A stretch of DNA of 57,750 bases from Candidatus Bathyarchaeota archaeon (GTDB lineage Archaea; Thermoproteota; Bathyarchaeia; TCS64), in contig JADGNG010000081.1 of NCBI GenBank assembly GCA_017883585.1, forward strand, positions 1-57,750, written 5' to 3'. Shown in pieces: positions 17,601 through 26,031 of the stretch (position 1 is its first letter; each line of letters starts with the position of its first letter). Both the position numbers and the translations under genes were made by a program. The notes below the pieces were generated by a model. The model saw only the letters and a program-made list of their open reading frames with translations, was not told where the DNA came from and ran no database searches.

Positions 17601-19760
17601 TCACACCCCCCTCACGAGGACGAGGAAGAGCAGGAATAGTAGCAGCCCGGCTAGGTACAGCACGTTGATGCTGAGGTAACCGGTCTGGAGCTTCTTCACC
17701 TGGTTCCATAGGCCCGTGAAGCCTGCTGGGGCAGAGTCGTTGATTCCGAGGAGCTTCGCCTCGAATGTGCTGTTTATGCCCCTGCATAAAGCGAGTAGTC
17801 CGTCGACGCCGACGGCGTAGTAGAGTTCGTTGATGTACCACCTGTTCCAGAGGAAGCTATGTATGGGCCTCAGTATGCTGCTGCCGCTGACGATCTTCCA
17901 GGCGTTGTACTTGCGCACCATGTAGAGGAGGTAGGCGATTATGCCGCCGACGAGTATGATGACGCCGCTTGAGGCGACTGCCGTCAGCTTCGTGGCGCTA
18001 GCGACCGCTGGCTCCGTGAAGGTTGCTCCGGTGGAGGCAAATATCTCGGGGACGTGTAGTCCCTCGATGACCCTCGCCATCTGGCCCTCTATGTAGACCT
18101 CGGGGCTTAGGCTTGGGACGAAGTATCCGACCAAGCCGAGGGCGCTGATCCCCAGCATGACGGCCACCAGGACCGCGACGGGGCCCCACATTATCGGGGG
18201 GCTTTCGTGGACGTGGTGACCCTCCGCCTCGAGCTCGTTGATAAAGTGGCTCTTCTCGCCGTAGAAGACCATGTAGATATAGCGCGCGCTGTAAACGAGG
18301 GTCATGAGCGCCGTCACGACCGCGACGACGTAGAGCACGTTCGTCAGTGTCAAGCCGGCGTTGAGGCTCGCCACGAAGATGGCATCCTTGCTCCAGAAGC
18401 CACTGAACGGCGGGATGCCCGCCAGGCTCAGCGTCGCTAGGAGCATTAGTATCTTCGTGAAAGGCATCTGCTTCCCGAGCCCGCCCATCTTATCCATATA
18501 TATGGTCTCCACCGCGTGGATGACCGAGCCAGCGCCTAGGAAGAGCGCTGCCTTGAAGAGGGCGTGGCTTACGAGGTGGAAGATGCCTGATGTGAGCCCG
18601 GGCAGGAGGTTGCCCTCCCCGAGGCCCGCGACACCAAGTCCCAGCATCATGAAGCCGATCTGACTGACCGTCGAGTATGCTAGTACCTTCTTCAGCTCAA
18701 GAGCCACTATCGCCTGGCTCGCTGCCAGGAACGCCGTGAAGGCTCCGATGACTGCTATCGCCACGAAGTATGTTTGTGCTTCGGCTAGGTGCTGCGCGAA
18801 TGTGCCGATGTAGAAGGCGGGGGCCATCCTGGCTACCAGGTAGACTCCTGCCTTGACCATTGTCGCTGCGTGGATGAGGGCGCTGACGGCCGTGGGGCCC
18901 GCCATCGCCTCGGGGAGCCACTCGTGGAGCGGGAACTGCGCGCTCTTACCGATCGGTCCTCCGAGGAAGAGTATGGCAGTCAGGCTGAGGAGCCCGGGGA
19001 CGACGGATATCGCCGCCATCCACTGGGGTGCCGTGTTGATCAGCTCGACGAAGTTTAGGGTCCCTGCGTAGTTGTAGATTATGAAGATGGCTCCGAGGAG
19101 TAAGACGTCTCCGATGCCCGTGACTATGAAGGCCTTCATGCCTGCGTGGCTCGGTGGGAACATCTTGGTCGGCGGGGGTCCACCCAGCCACCTTTCCTTC
19201 GGGTCGCGGTAGTAGTAGCCTATCAGTCCGTAGCTGCAGAGTCCGACGCCTTCCCAGCCTATCATCATCTGGATGAGGTTGTCGGAGAGTACTAGGAGCA
19301 GCATGTTGCCGATGAAGAACAGGAAGAAGAACCAGTAGCGTGTCAGGTGCTCGTCGCCGTGCATGTAGCCGACGCTGTAGACGACGATGAGGAACGAGAT
19401 GAAGGCGACGACGTTTGCTATGAGTATGCTTAGTGGGTCGATTAGGACGCCCAGTGTGAGTGGTGCCCCGTTAGGGAACGTTATCCAGGTTGCGACCTGC
19501 ACGTCGTTCGTGGGGTTCGAGGCCCAGAGTCCGGGCAGGAGCGAGGCTGCTGCTATGACCGCCCCGAATGCTATGGCGACCGCCGCGTAGTCTCGGACCT
19601 TGTGGCCCCCCTTGGCGATTACAGGCATCAGAAGCGCTCCGGCTATGGGGATTAGCCAGCACAGCCAGGCCCCGGGGTTCGACATAAACTGCTCTAAACC
19701 GTTGATGGGCGCCGAGATTAGGGTCGGAGCCGCGTCCGCTGCTATGTTGAGTAGACTCAT
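17601..19760 (-). CDS. nuoL: Antiporter-like membrane subunit L (NuoL/FpoL)
   Basis: 719 residues, the longest pump module, with a long C-terminal extension (about 600-719, ending in a hydrophobic helix) as expected for the lateral helix HL that braces the membrane arm in complex I. Key residues: IGWEGVGLCSYGLIGYYY (TM5 Glu) and GKSAQFPLHEWLPEAMAGP (TM7 Lys). Presence of a full HL-type tail argues for a complex I-like arm rather than a short Ech-type hydrogenase. Its start overlaps the end of N by four bases. Confidence 0.93.
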   Translation of the reverse strand: MSLLNIAADAAPTLISAPINGLEQFMSNPGAWLCWLIPIAGALLMPVIAKGGHKVRDYAAVAIAFGAVIAAASLLPGLWASNPTNDVQVATWITFPNGAPLTLGVLIDPLSILIANVVAFISFLIVVYSVGYMHGDEHLTRYWFFFLFFIGNMLLLVLSDNLIQMMIGWEGVGLCSYGLIGYYYRDPKERWLGGPPPTKMFPPSHAGMKAFIVTGIGDVLLLGAIFIIYNYAGTLNFVELINTAPQWMAAISVVPGLLSLTAILFLGGPIGKSAQFPLHEWLPEAMAGPTAVSALIHAATMVKAGVYLVARMAPAFYIGTFAQHLAEAQTYFVAIAVIGAFTAFLAASQAIVALELKKVLAYSTVSQIGFMMLGLGVAGLGEGNLLPGLTSGIFHLVSHALFKAALFLGAGSVIHAVETIYMDKMGGLGKQMPFTKILMLLATLSLAGIPPFSGFWSKDAIFVASLNAGLTLTNVLYVVAVVTALMTLVYSARYIYMVFYGEKSHFINELEAEGHHVHESPPIMWGPVAVLVAVMLGISALGLVGYFVPSLSPEVYIEGQMARVIEGLHVPEIFASTGATFTEPAVASATKLTAVASSGVIILVGGIIAYLLYMVRKYNAWKIVSGSSILRPIHSFLWNRWYINELYYAVGVDGLLALCRGINSTFEAKLLGINDSAPAGFTGLWNQVKKLQTGYLSINVLYLAGLLLFLLFLVLVRGV

Positions 19761-21241
19761 GGCAGTATCACCTTTACGTAGTTGGTGAGGTTGAGGAGAG
19801 CCTTAGCCGCCTCCGTTGCGTAGGCTATCATAGGCGCTGGCCAGATGCCGAAGAGTATTATCAGCGTGGCCATCGCGACCGTGACGCCTAGCATGAGCGG
19901 GGGTGCCTCCTTCGTGGCCTTCAGAGCCTCCTTAGGTTGCCCGACTAGGGCCTTCATCACCCTCAGGTAGTAGACCATGCTGAGGGCGCTGTTGAGGACC
20001 GCGATGATTGTTAGCCACCAGTATCCCGGGGCTAGGGCTGAACCGAAGAGGAGGTATTTGCTTATGAACCCGGCTGTCCCGGGTACGCCTCCGAGTCCGA
20101 GTAGGGCGATGAACATCGTGAGGCTCGTTATTGGCATCACCTTGGCGATGCCTCTCATCTTGTCGATGTCCCGTGTGCCCGACTCCTCGATCATCGAGCC
20201 CGCGGAGAAGAAGGCTAGGCCCTTCATGAGGCTGTGGTTGAAGATGTGAAGGAACACGCCAGTGAGCCCCATGATGCCTCCGCCAGCCACGCCGACGAGC
20301 ATGTAGCCCATTTGGCTTATGCTGCTGTAGGCGAGCATTCTCTTAATATCCGTTTGGAGCACCGCCACAATGTTGGCGAAGCTCATCGTGACAACGGCGA
20401 GGCCCGCGATCATCAGGCTGAAGTCAGCTGTCGGGAAGACTATGTAGAGTATCCTAGTTAGCCCGTAGAGGGCGGTCTCGATGAGTATGCCCGACAGCAT
20501 TGCGCTGATTGGGCTGGGTGCCTCGGGGTGCGCATCGGGGAGCCAGGTGTGGAGTGGCACTATTGCCGACTTCACGCCGAAGCCCACGACGAAGACGAGC
20601 ATGGCGACCATCATCCAGAGGCCCGCGCCACCTGTATGGAGGCTGTTACTGATCTGGGCGAAGTTCACCGTGCCAGCCATGCCGTAGATGAGGGCGATTC
20701 CCAGCAGGAGCATCGTCGAACCGACAGCTCCCATCACCATGTACTTGAAGCCCGCCTCGACGGGGCCCCAGTTCTCCTTCCGGAAGGCAACGAGCACATA
20801 GCTCGCGATGCCCATCAGCTCCCAGAAGACGAAGAACGTGAAGAAGTCGCCCGCGAAGCTGACACCGATAATGCCGGTCACAAGGGCCGACAGAAGCGTG
20901 TAGTACTCCGTGAGTCGAGTGTCGTGTTTCATATAGCTGTAGCTGTAGATGGTCGCAAAGAGACCGAGCAGCGCTGCGCTGAAGGCCATGTAGATACTGA
21001 GCATGTCAATCTCGAAGCATGCACCGAGCGGCGGAGCGCCACCTAGCGCAACCACGAGGATCTTCGTGGGACTTGCCTGCTGCAGGTTGTAGAGCATCCA
21101 GACGCTAACTAGTGTGAAGACGCTCAGGATGATCGCGACGACCTCCCTGAGCTTCGGCACCTTGAATTTCTCGCCGAGCAGCCCGAAGAGCACCACTGCA
21201 AAGGGGCTGAACATGAAGAGCAGTTCTAGACCCATCACCAT
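19757..21241 (-). CDS. nuoN: Antiporter-like membrane subunit N (NuoN/MrpD/HyfB-like)
   Basis: 494 residues, about 14 helices. Key residues FFVFWELMGIASYVLVAF (Glu) and GVKSAIVPLHTWLPDAHPEA (Lys) are intact. By similarity I call it the N-type module, but MrpD and HyfB/HyfF subunits look alike; the third-antiporter assignment rests on L and M being clearly recognisable. It sits between K and L, giving K-N-L-M instead of the K-L-M-N order of Methanosarcina fpo. Overlaps the end of K by a few bases. Confidence 0.88.
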   Translation of the reverse strand: MVMGLELLFMFSPFAVVLFGLLGEKFKVPKLREVVAIILSVFTLVSVWMLYNLQQASPTKILVVALGGAPPLGACFEIDMLSIYMAFSAALLGLFATIYSYSYMKHDTRLTEYYTLLSALVTGIIGVSFAGDFFTFFVFWELMGIASYVLVAFRKENWGPVEAGFKYMVMGAVGSTMLLLGIALIYGMAGTVNFAQISNSLHTGGAGLWMMVAMLVFVVGFGVKSAIVPLHTWLPDAHPEAPSPISAMLSGILIETALYGLTRILYIVFPTADFSLMIAGLAVVTMSFANIVAVLQTDIKRMLAYSSISQMGYMLVGVAGGGIMGLTGVFLHIFNHSLMKGLAFFSAGSMIEESGTRDIDKMRGIAKVMPITSLTMFIALLGLGGVPGTAGFISKYLLFGSALAPGYWWLTIIAVLNSALSMVYYLRVMKALVGQPKEALKATKEAPPLMLGVTVAMATLIILFGIWPAPMIAYATEAAKALLNLTNYVKVILP

Positions 21242-21549
21242 TTCAGCCTCCTCATCTTGTCGACCTCAGTGGTCTTGAACTGCTTGTATGCGTTGACTAT
21301 CAATGCCAGGCCGACCGCGATCACGCTTCCCCCTAGGATTATAGACATGAAGGCGAGGCTCTGGCCGAGCGGGTCGACGAAGCCCTCGGCGACCCTGTAG
21401 GATGCGAAGTAGACGAACGCGAAGTTGCCGGCGTTGAGTATTATCTCGACGCCTAGTAGGATGCGAATCATGCTCTTCTGCGAGACGCAGTAGAGGCCGA
21501 TGCTTACCATCGCGAAGATGGCGCCTAGGAAAATAACGTCGTTTGCCAT
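21235..21549 (-). CDS. nuoK: Membrane subunit K (NuoK/MrpC-like)
   Basis: 104 residues, three helices. VSIGLYCVSQKSMIRILLGVEIILNAGNFAFVYFA-type layout carries the conserved Glu of the second helix (in GVEIILNAG) that takes part in proton transfer. Start ATG 21549 overlaps the stop of the J' gene by one base. Confidence 0.92.
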   Translation of the reverse strand: MANDVIFLGAIFAMVSIGLYCVSQKSMIRILLGVEIILNAGNFAFVYFASYRVAEGFVDPLGQSLAFMSIILGGSVIAVGLALIVNAYKQFKTTEVDKMRRLKW

Positions 21550-21821
21550 CAGTTTTTCTCCTCCCTGAGGAGCGCCAGGCAGCTGATCGCCGTGGCGAAT
21601 AGGATGAGTGTCTGCATTATGAGGTCGAGTCCCCTGAAGTTCCAGAGGAAGCTGCTCATCTCAGACCCGAGCGCGTCCGAGGGCTCGGTGGGCAGCAGCT
21701 CTGTGCTCCGGTACGACGCGTGGGGGAAGGGTGTGCTAGACACGACGTAAATGAAGGACAGGAAGAGGAGGGCCGCGATGGCGATTCCGGCTATCTTTAC
21801 AGCTCCACCGTTCTCACTCAT
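21549..21821 (-). CDS. Membrane subunit J, C-terminal half as a separate gene (FpoJ'-like)
   Basis: 90 residues from ATG 21821 (an in-frame GTG at 21830 is possible). One helix near residues 9-27, a polar loop, and a second helix near 65-82 (LIMQTLILFATAISCLALL). It lies exactly where complex I has the C-terminal half of the single NuoJ, and overlaps the preceding J gene (ATGAGTGA). Methanosarcina fpo operons also have two J genes, and Mrp/Mbh have matching small subunits. Identified mostly by position and topology. Confidence 0.7.
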   Translation of the reverse strand: MSENGGAVKIAGIAIAALLFLSFIYVVSSTPFPHASYRSTELLPTEPSDALGSEMSSFLWNFRGLDLIMQTLILFATAISCLALLREEKN

Positions 21822-22062
21822 TGCCCTCACCCTTTACGAACATTATCACGGATACGAACAGCACAACTACGGCGCCTCCGTAGATGAGCATCTGGAACAA
21901 GCCCACGTAGGGTGCATAGAGCACCCAGTATAGGGCTCCGAGGCTGATGCACATCGCGCCGAGACTGAGGGCTGCGTATAGTAGGTTCTTGAGACCCGCC
22001 GCGCCTAAGGCGAAGGCGATGGTCATCGCGAGTATCCCGAACTGGACCAGCTCGGACGCCAT
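21814..22062 (-). CDS. nuoJ: Membrane subunit J, N-terminal half (NuoJ/FpoJ)
   Basis: 82 residues, three helices. The ALGAAGLKNLLYAALSLG and MLIYGGAVVVLFVSVIMFV stretches are the core NuoJ motifs, the second being the TM3 helix with the pi-bulge region (IYGGAVVVLF) that gates proton transfer. Start ATG 22062 overlaps the stop of the I gene. A longer reading from upstream would run through nuoI in another frame and is rejected. Confidence 0.88.
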   Translation of the reverse strand: MASELVQFGILAMTIAFALGAAGLKNLLYAALSLGAMCISLGALYWVLYAPYVGLFQMLIYGGAVVVLFVSVIMFVKGEGNE

Positions 22063-22463
22063 CACTTCTTCACCTCCACGGGAGCCGCGGGCTTCGCCAC
22101 GGGAGCCGCCGGTGGGCGTGGAGTTCTCTTGAAGTCGAGGATCTCGTCCGCCTTGTTTATGACTGCGAGTTCGTATTCGGCGGTGAGGCGGATGGCGTTG
22201 GTGGGGCAGCTCTCCTCGCACTGTTGGCAGAAGAGGCAGGCCCCGAGGTTGATTTTCAAGCCTTCGCACTTCGGGCCGAGGCCCTTGAGCTCTATGGCGA
22301 AGCTGGGGCACACCCTGCTGCACATACCGCATCCGGTGCACTTTGCCTCGTCGTACTCGTGCTTGCCGCGGGTGCCCTTCGGCATCTCCCTCTTCTCGAA
22401 GGGGTAGATGAGGGTACACGGCTTGCTAAACGCGTTTTTCAGAAGCTCTCTTTCCATCGCCAT
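22062..22463 (-). CDS. nuoI: Ferredoxin-like 2[4Fe-4S] subunit I (NuoI/FpoI/HycF-like)
   Basis: 133 residues. Two four-cysteine clusters are visible: CTGCGMCSRVC (Cys42, 45, 48, 52) and CLFCQQCEESC (Cys76, 79, 82, 86). They form the wire that passes electrons to NuoB. In complexes lacking E/F/G modules this subunit is the likely docking site for ferredoxin. The C-terminus is Pro/Ala/Lys-rich. Overlaps NuoJ by one base. Confidence 0.93.
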   Translation of the reverse strand: MAMERELLKNAFSKPCTLIYPFEKREMPKGTRGKHEYDEAKCTGCGMCSRVCPSFAIELKGLGPKCEGLKINLGACLFCQQCEESCPTNAIRLTAEYELAVINKADEILDFKRTPRPPAAPVAKPAAPVEVKK

Positions 22464-22464
22464 C

Positions 22465-23475
22465 TTATATCACTCCGCTCAACGCCACGATCGCCATCAC
22501 CTGAAGGACGGCAAGGGGCACAAGGTACTGCCAGGCCCACCTCAGCATCACATCGATCCTGAACCTAGCGAAAAGGGCGCTAAGATTGCTCATAATGAGG
22601 ACGCAGAAGGTGGTCTTGAGTATGAACCAGACAATCGGGGGTAGGATGGGACCTGCTGGTCCTCCTAGGAACAGTGAGGTCAGCAGCGCGGAGGCTAGTA
22701 CGATCTTGACGTCCCTGCCAAGGGTAAGGAGAGCCAGCTTCTTCCCGCTGAACTCGACCTGCCAGCCGTGAACGATCTCCGTCTCCGCCTCAGCCATGTC
22801 GAACGGGCGCATCTCCGTTTCCGCGAGGAGAGAGAGTATGCAGATGGCGAAGCCGATGAACATCACTACGCCGAGCATCAGACCCCAGATGGTAGGCGCG
22901 GCGAGGAAGCTCTGTACGCTTCCCACCTCCCAGGCGACGATGTTGTTGATGCCGAGGCTGCCGGCCATAATGGCCGGACCGAGAGTCAGTAGAACTAGGG
23001 GTATCTCGTAGGCGAGTGTCATCAACGCGACCCTCGTCGCGCCGACCGCGCCGAAGATGTTCGCGCTGCTCCAACCCGCGAGGAACACGCTTAGGACTAT
23101 GAGGCTGAAGATTAGGAGGACGATGACGAGGTCCCCCTCGAAGTTCGCGATGGGCGTGTAAGAGTAGAGGCTCGTTATAGACTGGATTGGGATGAGGAAG
23201 ACGGCTGCTAGTGCTAGCGCGAAGATCGCGACGGGGGCAGCTGAGAATAGTGTCTTGTTCGCTGCGCCGGGAGTGATGTCCTCCTTCGCAAGGAGCTTCA
23301 CGATGTCGGCAAAGGGCTGTAGCATGCCGGCATAGCCGGTGTGCATTGGGCCCCTCCTGTTCTGGAGACGCGCCACCGTTTTCCTGCTTAGCCAATTACA
23401 GTAAAGGGCGTAGAATACGATGAAGATCGCGCCAGGGAATACTACTATGCTAAATACGTCACTTATTGAGACCAT
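22465..23475 (-). CDS. nuoH: Membrane anchor subunit H (NuoH/FpoH/HycD-like)
   Basis: 336 residues, eight helices. The RRGPMHTGYAGMLQPFADIVKLLAKED motif region (about 40-66) and the acidic loop AETEMRPFDMAEAETEIVHG mark NuoH/HycD. In complex I these loops form the proton-entry E-channel and, where present, the quinone chamber; in hydrogenases the same subunit connects the catalytic unit to the pumps. Its start overlaps the NuoD stop by 17 bases. Confidence 0.93.
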   Translation of the reverse strand: MVSISDVFSIVVFPGAIFIVFYALYCNWLSRKTVARLQNRRGPMHTGYAGMLQPFADIVKLLAKEDITPGAANKTLFSAAPVAIFALALAAVFLIPIQSITSLYSYTPIANFEGDLVIVLLIFSLIVLSVFLAGWSSANIFGAVGATRVALMTLAYEIPLVLLTLGPAIMAGSLGINNIVAWEVGSVQSFLAAPTIWGLMLGVVMFIGFAICILSLLAETEMRPFDMAEAETEIVHGWQVEFSGKKLALLTLGRDVKIVLASALLTSLFLGGPAGPILPPIVWFILKTTFCVLIMSNLSALFARFRIDVMLRWAWQYLVPLAVLQVMAIVALSGVI

Positions 23476-24658
23476 TAGAGTACCACCTGATTCCGTATTT
23501 CCTCAGTTCCTCGCTAGTCATGTCCCAGGGTTTATCCTTCGACTCGTCGACGAAGACCATGCGATCCGTGCAGCTGAAGCACGGGTCGATGCCAGCGAGT
23601 ACGATTGGGATGTCGGCTATGTACCCGCCCTTGAGCTTCAAAATGAGGGACGGGATGTTTGCGAGTGTCGGGGCCCTCATCTTGTACCGGTAGGGCTTGT
23701 TGTCGCCCTTGCTGCAGAGGTAGTGGATGTCCTCACCTCGCTGGGCCTCGACCATGTTCGTGGCCTCGCCCTCGGGGACCTTCTGCAGGGGGTTGAACTT
23801 CTCCCTGATCGGGCCGTCCGGGAGGTGGTCGAGGACGTACTTCGCGATCCCGACGCTCTCCACGAGCTCACCGACTCGGACGACGACGTTACCCAGGACA
23901 TCGCCGCTTTCTGCGGTGATTACATTGAAGGGTATCTCGTCGTATGCGAGGTAGGGGTTGTCGCGGCGTGTGTCCTTGTTTACGCCGCTCGCACGGGCGT
24001 GTGGGCCGCAGCCGCAGAGGCGGATCATGTCTGACTTGCTGCAATAGCCGACGCCGCTTGCCCTGTTGGCTATCGTGGCCTCGGTCGTAGCGACCTTAGT
24101 ATAGTACTTGGTTCGCTCCGCGAGTATGTCGAGTGCCTTCTGGAACTTTGGTATCTTGTCGCTTGGAATGTCCCTGCGGACTCCGCCGATGGCATTCCAG
24201 GCGTAGTTGACCCTATTCCCACTGATCTCCTCTAGGATATCTAGCACGATCTCGCGGTCGCGCCAGACGTAATAGAAGAGAGTATCAAAGCCGATCTCGT
24301 GGGCGGCTACTCCGACCCAGAGGAGGTGGCTGTGTATCCTCTCCAACTCATGTACGAAGGTGCGCAGGTACTTCGCCCTCGGCGGGATGGTAATGCCCGC
24401 GACTTCCTCCACGTTCATCGCGTAGAGCGTCTGGTGGGCGTTACTGCAAATGCCGCAGACCCTCTCCGTGAGGTAGAGGTTCTGTATGTAGGTGCGGGCC
24501 TCCATCGCCTTCTCGATGCCCCTGTGATTATATCCGACACGGGGCTCGACGTCAACGACGACCTCGCCGTCGACCTTGAAGAGGAAACTCGCCGGCTCCT
24601 TGAGAGCCGGATGCTGCGGGCCAATCGGTATGCTGAACTCTGTTCCGCTCATGTCCAT
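23459..24658 (-). CDS. [NiFe]-hydrogenase-type large subunit in the NuoD position (group 4 hydrogenase large subunit)
   Basis: 399 residues from ATG 24658 (ATG 24652 overlaps NuoC as ATGA and is equally good). Unlike complex I or Fpo 49-kDa subunits, it keeps all four nickel ligands: TERVCGICSNAH (Cys68, Cys71) and GIDPCFSCTDR (Cys360, Cys363). After Arg366 comes a 33-residue tail, as in precursors cleaved by HycI-type proteases behind the DPCxxCxxR/H motif. The N-terminal motif IGPQHPALKEP and VGYNHRGIEKAME are standard for both families. So the site should bind NiFe(CN)2CO and make or split H2. The substrate assignment is inference from motifs, but the motifs are plain in the sequence. Confidence 0.9.
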   Translation of the reverse strand: MDMSGTEFSIPIGPQHPALKEPASFLFKVDGEVVVDVEPRVGYNHRGIEKAMEARTYIQNLYLTERVCGICSNAHQTLYAMNVEEVAGITIPPRAKYLRTFVHELERIHSHLLWVGVAAHEIGFDTLFYYVWRDREIVLDILEEISGNRVNYAWNAIGGVRRDIPSDKIPKFQKALDILAERTKYYTKVATTEATIANRASGVGYCSKSDMIRLCGCGPHARASGVNKDTRRDNPYLAYDEIPFNVITAESGDVLGNVVVRVGELVESVGIAKYVLDHLPDGPIREKFNPLQKVPEGEATNMVEAQRGEDIHYLCSKGDNKPYRYKMRAPTLANIPSLILKLKGGYIADIPIVLAGIDPCFSCTDRMVFVDESKDKPWDMTSEELRKYGIRWYSNGLNK

Positions 24659-25149
24659 TCCTCCCCGTCGACCGCCTTCCTCAGGGACTTTACGTCCCAC
24701 TTCTTGAGGAGGGGATAGACTCCCTCGGGCCACTCCTCGGTCATGAGGAGCCTCTTTGGGTTCGGGTGACCTTCGGGGAAGACCCCGAGCAGGTCGTTTA
24801 TCTCCCTCTCGTAGAGGACGGCCCCACCGATTATGTCGGTGATTGATGGGACCACGGGCTTATTGCCCGGGATCCGCACTTTGATTGTGAAGATAAGATT
24901 GGGACGGTTGAGGTGGTAGTTTAGCTCTCTTTCCTCGCCGAGGTCTATCCCGGTGATCGTGGCGAGGTGGAAGAGCCCTTCCTTCTCCTTGAGGAATGTG
25001 ATGGCGTCCCTCAGCTTATCGGTCTTTATGGTGACGTAGACTCTCCTGTCCTTCGGGATTTTGGAGTCTATTACGTTCTCCTTCCCGATGGCCTCGACGA
25101 GCCTCTCGAGGGTCTTTTTATTCTCTTCAACGTAACTCAATTCATTCAC
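24649..25149 (-). CDS. nuoC: Subunit C (NuoC/FpoC / hydrogenase 30-kDa-like)
   Basis: 166 residues, a separate C gene and not fused to D. The signature GAVLYEREINDLLGVFPEGH followed by RLLMTEEWPEGVYPL is clear. It lacks metal ligands and braces the B/D pair. Overlaps D, and lies one base before... the stop of B at 25151, tightly packed in the operon. Confidence 0.9.
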   Translation of the reverse strand: MNELSYVEENKKTLERLVEAIGKENVIDSKIPKDRRVYVTIKTDKLRDAITFLKEKEGLFHLATITGIDLGEERELNYHLNRPNLIFTIKVRIPGNKPVVPSITDIIGGAVLYEREINDLLGVFPEGHPNPKRLLMTEEWPEGVYPLLKKWDVKSLRKAVDGEEWT

Positions 25150-25150
25150 C

Positions 25151-25570
25151 TCAGTACCCCGCGCTCTTCAGGAGCTTGACGACGCCGTCGAGGATAGCCT
25201 CCGGCTTCGGCGGACAGCCCACCACGTATGCGTTGACGGGGATGACCTTGTCGACGCCCTCCATGACGTTGTAGCAGTCTTGGAAGGTGCCCCCGGTGTT
25301 GGCGCAGCTGCCGACTGCCACGACGAACTTCGGCTCGGGCATCTGCTCGTATATTCTCTTGAGTCTGCTCTTCAGTTTCCTCGAGATGGAGCCCGAGACG
25401 ACTATGACGTCGGCGTGTCTTGGAGACCCCTTGAGTAATGCGCCGAAGCGCTCTATGTCGTAACGCGGCGTGAGTGCGGCCACGATCTCGATGTCGCAGG
25501 CGTTGCATGCGGCGCCGTTGAAGTGTATCAGCCAAGGGGAGCGAGTTCTGGCCCATGTTACTAGACCCAT
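25151..25570 (-). CDS. Hydrogenase-type small subunit in the NuoB position
   Basis: 139 residues with one [4Fe-4S] cluster next to the active site. The N-terminal ligand pair is CNACDIEI (Cys22, Cys25), the CxxCD form of group 4 hydrogenase small subunits (EchC, MbhJ, HycG); complex I NuoB has two adjacent cysteines here. The other ligands are Cys89 (VGSCANTGG) and Cys119 (VVGCPPKPE). This agrees with the hydrogenase-like D subunit. Starts ATG 25570, one base after the NuoA stop. Confidence 0.9.
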   Translation of the reverse strand: MGLVTWARTRSPWLIHFNGAACNACDIEIVAALTPRYDIERFGALLKGSPRHADVIVVSGSISRKLKSRLKRIYEQMPEPKFVVAVGSCANTGGTFQDCYNVMEGVDKVIPVNAYVVGCPPKPEAILDGVVKLLKSAGY

Positions 25571-25571
25571 T

Positions 25572-25907
25572 CTACTTCCTCCACTTCGCGGTCAGTATCA
25601 CGATGGACACAAGCGATGCGGCCGCGTATGCTAGCGGGAGCATCACGTTCGCCGGTCTGGCGAGCGTCGTCGCGAGGACGAAGCCCAACACGTCGAATAT
25701 CATGAAGTAGACTGCGTAGATGAAGAAGTTCTCGACGTTCACCCTAACCCGGGTGGGAGGAATATCCTCACCGCAGGCGTAGGGCGCCAGCTTGCCGGGT
25801 GTGTCCGGACTCTTGGGAGCCAGGTCGTTGCCGATCGCCATGATGATGAGGGCGACGACCAGGGCTACAACCAAAATTAATACGAATCCGGTTAGACCTT
25901 CAAGCAA
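25572..25907 (-). CDS. nuoA: Membrane subunit A (NuoA/FpoA)
   Basis: 111 residues, three helices. KLAPYACGEDIPP carries the conserved YxCGE loop that, in complex I, lies next to the quinone site; VNVENFFIYAVYFMIFDVLGFVL is the canonical second helix with its acidic residue. NuoA is characteristic of complex I/Fpo and not a standard part of Ech, Mbh or Hyc hydrogenases, so its presence with hydrogenase-type B and D subunits is unusual. Start is TTG 25907 with GAGGG upstream. First gene of the operon. Confidence 0.9.
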   Translation of the reverse strand: MLEGLTGFVLILVVALVVALIIMAIGNDLAPKSPDTPGKLAPYACGEDIPPTRVRVNVENFFIYAVYFMIFDVLGFVLATTLARPANVMLPLAYAAASLVSIVILTAKWRK

Positions 25908-25939
25908 TACGGTCCCTCAAACCATCGTTTGGTTCGAAG

Positions 25940-25947
25940 ATATAAAC
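25940..25947 (-). promoter_or_regulatory. TATA-like box of the hydrogenase/complex I-like operon
   Basis: Reverse-strand GTTTATAT lies 33-40 bases before the TTG start of nuoA, implying a short leader of about ten bases that includes the GAGGG ribosome-binding site. A second AT-rich stretch (near 25965-25985) lies further upstream. Confidence 0.45.
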
Positions 25948-26031
25948 ATTCACGCCTCGCAGGTTTTAATGTTAAATATATGGAGGATCGAGAAACATGG
26001 AAAAAAGGTGCGTAAAGGTTCCAAATGGGAC

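Noticed and set aside
24659..24733. Longer start of the NuoD-position protein
   Set aside because: The extra 25 residues overlap nuoC in another frame and are not like the family; IGPQHPALKEP lies close to the ATG at 24658/24652.
16091..25907. Simple annotation as NADH or F420H2 dehydrogenase (respiratory complex I)
   Set aside because: The B and D subunits carry hydrogenase-type cysteine motifs, a maturation protease is adjacent and the electron-input modules are missing from the operon.
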